IMG/VR virus record: IMGVR_UViG_3300044957_000705
Coordinates: 1 to 24,714 of that record
DNA from: a virus
Reading direction: 5' to 3' (one strand)
DNA length: 24,714 nucleotides
Shown one piece after another: positions 21,631 through 24,714 of the stretch. The stretch's first letter is position 1, and the number at the start of each line of letters is the position of its first letter. The notes beneath the pieces were generated by a model, which was not told where the DNA came from, ran no database searches, and saw nothing but the letters and a program-made list of their open reading frames with translations. The translations under genes and the position numbers were made by a program.

Positions 21631-22077
21631 ATGCTCTTCGAGACCACCCACGGCCCTGCGGATGTCATCAATGCCTACACCGAGCTCTTCGGTGACGGGC
21701 GGGTGATGGACGCGATGCGGCGGCTGCTGACGAAGGAAGAGAAGGAGCAGGAGCAGAGGGAGCGCCGCGAAATCCGCCGTCTGGCCTGGAAGGTGAAGCG
21801 GCATAAAATCCGCCGCTATTTCATGGGAGACCTGGGCATCGTGCCGGAGTGCGAGGTGCCGGATTTCCATTATCACCGCTATGCCGGGGCCTTTGAGATG
21901 AAGGCGCGGGAGTGCGGCATGGAACTGCCACAGAAGGGCTATGAGTGCTGGCAGGATGAGGACTTTCTGGCGTGGTATCGGCGGAAATACCCGGAGCTGT
22001 TCTATGACGAGGCTCCGCGCAACGCCCGCATTTTGGTGAACGAACACGGCCACCTGCCGCTGGTGGCTGCTGCCTGA
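21631..22077 (+). CDS. Unknown 148-residue protein after the capsid gene
   Basis: The protein starts MLFETTHGPADVINAYTELF, followed by a strongly charged helix (about 30-60, KEEKEQEQRERREIRRLAWK). The second half is aromatic-rich (YHRYAGAFEMKARECG and WYRRKYPELFYDE). No family is recognised. Its place between capsid and connector-like genes suggests a head-decoration, head-completion or regulatory role. Confidence 0.65.
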   Translation: MLFETTHGPADVINAYTELFGDGRVMDAMRRLLTKEEKEQEQRERREIRRLAWKVKRHKIRRYFMGDLGIVPECEVPDFHYHRYAGAFEMKARECGMELPQKGYECWQDEDFLAWYRRKYPELFYDEAPRNARILVNEHGHLPLVAAA

Positions 22078-22082
22078 CGATC

Positions 22083-22766
22083 ATGCGCACACCCCTGCCA
22101 TTCCGCACCGTGTTTGAGACCGCCTGCCTGGTGGCCTCCGGGGTGGTGCCTGCGACGGGCGGCGAGGCGGAGAGGCTGGCGCTGATCGACTTCAACCGTA
22201 GCTACGCCGTGGGCTATGGGGAGGGTGGCGCGGATGGCTGGACGGATGCCCGCACGGGCGCGACGGTGACGCCGGTGGACCGGCTGATCTCGTTCGCGAG
22301 CATCGGGGACGGGCGTTTGTTTGAGGTCTTCGATGCCGATCCACGCGGGAATGACAACGCGGTGGAACTGGCTTTCACGGAGAATCAAGCTGGCATCCTG
22401 CTGAATGAGGCGGCTTCGACGGTGTGGATGACGTGGGTGCCGGAGACGGTGAAGTTCAGCAATGCGAGCTGGCTGACGGCCACGACCTACGCGGTGGGGG
22501 ATGCGCGGGTGAACCCCGCCACGGGCCACTGCTACCGCTGCCTCACGGCGCACACAAGCGGCACCTTTGCCACGGATTTAGCAGCGAACAAGTGGCTGCT
22601 GATCCCGGTCCTGGCGGTGCTCGAGGAGTTCCTCTACGCGCATGTCCAAGGATGCCACCTGCTGCGCACCGGGCAGGAGCAGACTGGCTTTGGCATGCAG
22701 CAAAAGGCCATCGATGCCCTCGCGGTGGTGGCAGGCAAAGAGATCAAAAACCGACTTCAAACCTAA
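22083..22766 (+). CDS. Connector/neck-like protein with chitin-binding-like module
   Basis: A 227-residue protein. Residues of about 125-175 contain TYAVGD, GHCYRCLTAHTSGTF and a trailing Trp, the pattern of CBM5/12-like (chitin-binding type 3) modules. The flanking parts (1-120 and 176-227, the latter with EEFLYAHVQGCHLLRTGQEQ) appear to be one domain interrupted by the module. Gene order suggests a head-completion, neck or short-tail adaptor protein. The module may be displayed on the virion and bind surface glycans. I cannot name the base domain. Confidence 0.62.
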   Translation: MRTPLPFRTVFETACLVASGVVPATGGEAERLALIDFNRSYAVGYGEGGADGWTDARTGATVTPVDRLISFASIGDGRLFEVFDADPRGNDNAVELAFTENQAGILLNEAASTVWMTWVPETVKFSNASWLTATTYAVGDARVNPATGHCYRCLTAHTSGTFATDLAANKWLLIPVLAVLEEFLYAHVQGCHLLRTGQEQTGFGMQQKAIDALAVVAGKEIKNRLQT

Positions 22767-22772
22767 CTTTTT

Positions 22773-23036
22773 ATGCCAAAGCTCACTGTAACCACCTCCC
22801 CCACGCCTGTGCCTGAAAAGGTCGGGCGCAAGCAGCTCTTTGTCCGCGCCTATGGCGATGTGCGTTTCGCTTGGCGCAGTGATGTGACGTTTTCCACGGC
22901 AGGCACGCAGGGCGTGCTGCTGAAGGAGGCGGACGGCATCATGGCGCTCGGCGGCCGGGAGCTGGATTTGAGCGCGGAGCTTTATTTCATCGCGGGATCG
23001 GGAACCGTTGACCTGGAATGGGAGGAAAAGGCATGA
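22773..23036 (+). CDS. Unknown 87-residue beta-rich virion protein
   Basis: A small protein (MPKLTVTTSPTPVPEKVGRK start) with alternating strands, ending SGTVDLEWEEKA. The composition and place before the tail spike suggest a small structural adaptor or decoration protein. No family is recognised. Its start follows AACTTTTT; its stop overlaps the spike start (ATGA). Confidence 0.65.
   Translation: MPKLTVTTSPTPVPEKVGRKQLFVRAYGDVRFAWRSDVTFSTAGTQGVLLKEADGIMALGGRELDLSAELYFIAGSGTVDLEWEEKA
23021..23025 (+). promoter_or_regulatory. Shine-Dalgarno GGAGG for the tail spike gene
   Basis: It lies seven bases before ATG 23033, favouring that start over the in-frame ATG at 23018, which would precede the ribosome site. 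Confidence 0.6.
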
Positions 23037-24448
23037 GCGCGATCGCGTTTTCCAAGCCTTCCAGCGGCGGCAGTTTCGGCGACCTTGGCGGATCGCCGGG
23101 GGATAATGCCGCGCTGGCGGCGGCGTTGGCGCTTAAGTTTGACAGTTCTTCCGTTCCAATTTTAAACGGCGTGAATGTCATGCAATACGGCGCTACGGGA
23201 ACCGCCCGAAAAGTGACGGATGGCGTCATTAACGGCACAACAACATTCACCAGCGCCACGGCGGCCTTTACTGCGGCGGACGTTGGAAAAAGCATTTGGG
23301 GCGTGGAGGTGGCAACCGGGCTGGCGAGGCTGCCGGTGCGAACAATTACAAGCGTGACCAATTCCACCACGGTTGTATTTAGCGGCACATCATCAGGCAT
23401 TGGTTCTTATTCAGGTTTGCAAGTGGTGATCGGAACGGATGACAGCACGGCGATTTTGAACGCCTTCACTGCTGCTTTTGCGACCACGCCAGCTAAATCG
23501 CTGCATCTTCCTGCCGGGGGCTATGTTATTAGCGAACGACTTTTTAACATGGCTGGCGGCAGCGGTATTAAGGGCTGCATGATTTTTGGCGATGGCAGTC
23601 GTAGCACGTTCCTCTATCCGTCTCCCTCGTTCAATGTGGCGGGCGTCTCTGCGGGGCAGGGGCTTATCGCTCATTTGGATGGAGCCACGAAGCACGGCGG
23701 GTTGAGCGGGATGACCATCGACGGCAGCTACTACAACTTTGCCGCAACCGGGAATTACGTTCTCTGCGACCTTGGCGCGGCCAATCTTTACCAAGACGTG
23801 AAACTCCAATTCTTCAAGGGGGTGAACACGGGACTGCTGTGCAGTGGCAGTTTCACCCTGCTGAAGGGCTGCAGTTTCGAGGGCTTTAATTACAACGCGC
23901 TTTCAATCGTCGAGGGGCATACTCATGCTCAAGATTGTTACTGTGGGAACGCGGGCAACTACAGCCTCTACATCGCCTCCATTGCCGGAGAATCGAACGG
24001 AGGCGCTCGCGTGACATGGGTGGGTGGGACTGTCGATGAATCAACGTCCGGCGGTCTGGATGTAAACACCGCAAGCACGGATATTGTTTTCCTCGGTGCC
24101 ATCTTGTTTGGCCCACCGGGCCAGTATGCGGCGCGAATCGGCAATGCCTGCAAGGTCCGCTTCATTGGCTGTCAAATTGTCCCGTTTGGTACGGGTAATC
24201 GCGGTGGCCTCAAAGTGCTATCTGGCGGCACGGCATGGCTTGTGGGCTGCCGTGTGGCAGGCAGCGGCACATTGTATGCAATGGATAACGCCGGAACGGT
24301 TTATGATGGCGGCGGTAATGTGATCGGGTCCATTACGGGCAGTAATTCGCTGACTTGGATGGATTATGACCGTCTGCCCACAAGCGATCCTGTCAACAAG
24401 GGCGTGCTTTGGCGCTCGGGTACAGCCCTTCAAATTTCAGCAGGTTAA
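23033..24448 (+). CDS. Tail spike with pectate-lyase-like beta-helix
   Basis: A 471-residue receptor-binding protein. After a Gly/Ser-rich virion-attachment region (about 1-45), a conserved block leads into the right-handed beta-helix: GVNVMQYGATG at about 46-56, then DDSTAILNAFTAA and KSLHLPAGGYVIS. Many short Gly/Asn-rich coils follow to about 430. The C-terminal LPTSDP...GVLWRSGTALQISAG ending is a tip found in many phage tail proteins. It may bind or cleave host surface polysaccharide; no catalytic residues can be assigned by eye. The DNA is visibly less GC-rich than upstream, which suggests separate acquisition. Confidence 0.85.
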   Translation: MSAIAFSKPSSGGSFGDLGGSPGDNAALAAALALKFDSSSVPILNGVNVMQYGATGTARKVTDGVINGTTTFTSATAAFTAADVGKSIWGVEVATGLARLPVRTITSVTNSTTVVFSGTSSGIGSYSGLQVVIGTDDSTAILNAFTAAFATTPAKSLHLPAGGYVISERLFNMAGGSGIKGCMIFGDGSRSTFLYPSPSFNVAGVSAGQGLIAHLDGATKHGGLSGMTIDGSYYNFAATGNYVLCDLGAANLYQDVKLQFFKGVNTGLLCSGSFTLLKGCSFEGFNYNALSIVEGHTHAQDCYCGNAGNYSLYIASIAGESNGGARVTWVGGTVDESTSGGLDVNTASTDIVFLGAILFGPPGQYAARIGNACKVRFIGCQIVPFGTGNRGGLKVLSGGTAWLVGCRVAGSGTLYAMDNAGTVYDGGGNVIGSITGSNSLTWMDYDRLPTSDPVNKGVLWRSGTALQISAG

Positions 24449-24484
24449 ATATGCTGATGCAAACCACCGCTCCGCAATGAAACA

Positions 24485-24714
24485 ATGCCGTATAATGAAC
24501 TGGATAACCTCGACCCACAATGGCTGCGCTGCCTTTTTGAGAAGGCTCCCGTGCCGTTGGCCGTTGTTGCTCCTAACCATCGTTTCTTGCGATGCAATGA
24601 CGCATATTGCAAGCTCTTGGGCTATGCCAGGGCAGAACTTCTTGCCCGAACCTGGAAGAGCATCACGCACCAAGACGACATTGACGGCTATGCAGCCGGT
24701 GCGGGAGAACTCAA
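24485..24714 (+). CDS. PAS-domain protein, 3' end outside the window
   Basis: The visible 76 codons start MPYNELDNLDPQWLRCLFEK and read APVPLAVVAPNHRFLRCNDA, then YCKLLGYARAELLARTW and ITHQDDIDGY, a good S-box/PAS domain (about residues 16 to the end). PAS domains sense small ligands, light or redox state and usually control kinases, cyclases or transcription. Because the frame runs off the window, the output domain is unknown. It follows the tail spike by 36 bases. It may be a phage gene or the first cargo or host gene after the late region. ATG 24485 gives the PAS frame; ATG 24478 is in a different frame. Confidence 0.78.
   Translation, partial: MPYNELDNLDPQWLRCLFEKAPVPLAVVAPNHRFLRCNDAYCKLLGYARAELLARTWKSITHQDDIDGYAAGAGEL

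Noticed and set aside
20229-21671. 480-codon open frame on the minus strand
   Set aside because: It lies antisense to the scaffold and capsid genes and has the Arg/His/Val-rich composition of a shadow frame.

Overview
The window is the left and middle part of a temperate, probably short-tailed (podovirus-like), double-stranded DNA phage genome, or a prophage of that kind. It is GC-rich, tightly packed, and organised as a left-end lysogeny module followed by one long rightward early-to-late gene series. The host cannot be fixed from sequence alone. A Verrucomicrobiota-type host is my tentative guess, from the GC-rich style, the weak or absent Shine-Dalgarno signals before many genes, the short GAATGAG-type tandem repeats and an integron-integrase-like fragment. 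Confidence in that guess is low.

Layout. Positions 1-294 hold a 3' fragment of a tRNA-Leu(UAA) gene (a candidate attachment core) and phased TTTGGTG repeats in front of a complete tyrosine integrase (295-1569). A convergent leftward operon (3882 down to 1587) carries a Cro/CI-like HTH repressor, a DUF932 protein, an unknown 129-residue protein and a small ribbon-helix-helix-like protein. A divergent promoter/operator region (about 3879-3959) separates it from the rightward genes. From 3960 to about 8850 come small early genes: several excisionase/MerR-like or other HTH proteins, a DEDDh exonuclease, a chimeric methyltransferase remnant, and a DUF1376 replication protein. From 8843 to 13646 lies the DNA metabolism block: SNF2-like helicase, N4/N6-type DNA methyltransferase, DnaB helicase, a protein with an SSB-type acidic tip, and a Dam-type adenine methyltransferase.

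A truncated integron-integrase-like domain (13674-13913) is translationally joined to the large terminase (13910-16015). The virion block follows: a small HTH-like protein, a 757-residue portal, two small unknown proteins, a scaffold-like acidic coiled-coil protein, an SU10-like major capsid protein, connector-like proteins (one carrying a chitin-binding-like module), and a beta-helix tail spike. A PAS-domain gene starts at 24485 and runs off the end. Tail tube, tape measure and lysis genes are not in the window.

How the parts work together. The integrase with its tRNA core gives site-specific integration. The repressor and its operators would hold lysogeny. After derepression the rightward transcript would express the DNA-binding and replication genes, then methylation genes, then packaging and structural genes. 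Most rightward genes overlap by ATGA or are a few bases apart, which suggests translational coupling. The most unusual points are a dispersed A-tract/G-tract motif (A6-8 G A2-5 G2-6, usually followed by GCGCGG or GCGGG) in both orientations between about 4370 and 8660, a DUF5131/C5-methyltransferase fusion remnant, a clear reading-frame switch at about 7742, the integrase-domain fragment coupled to the terminase, and the PAS gene next to the tail spike.
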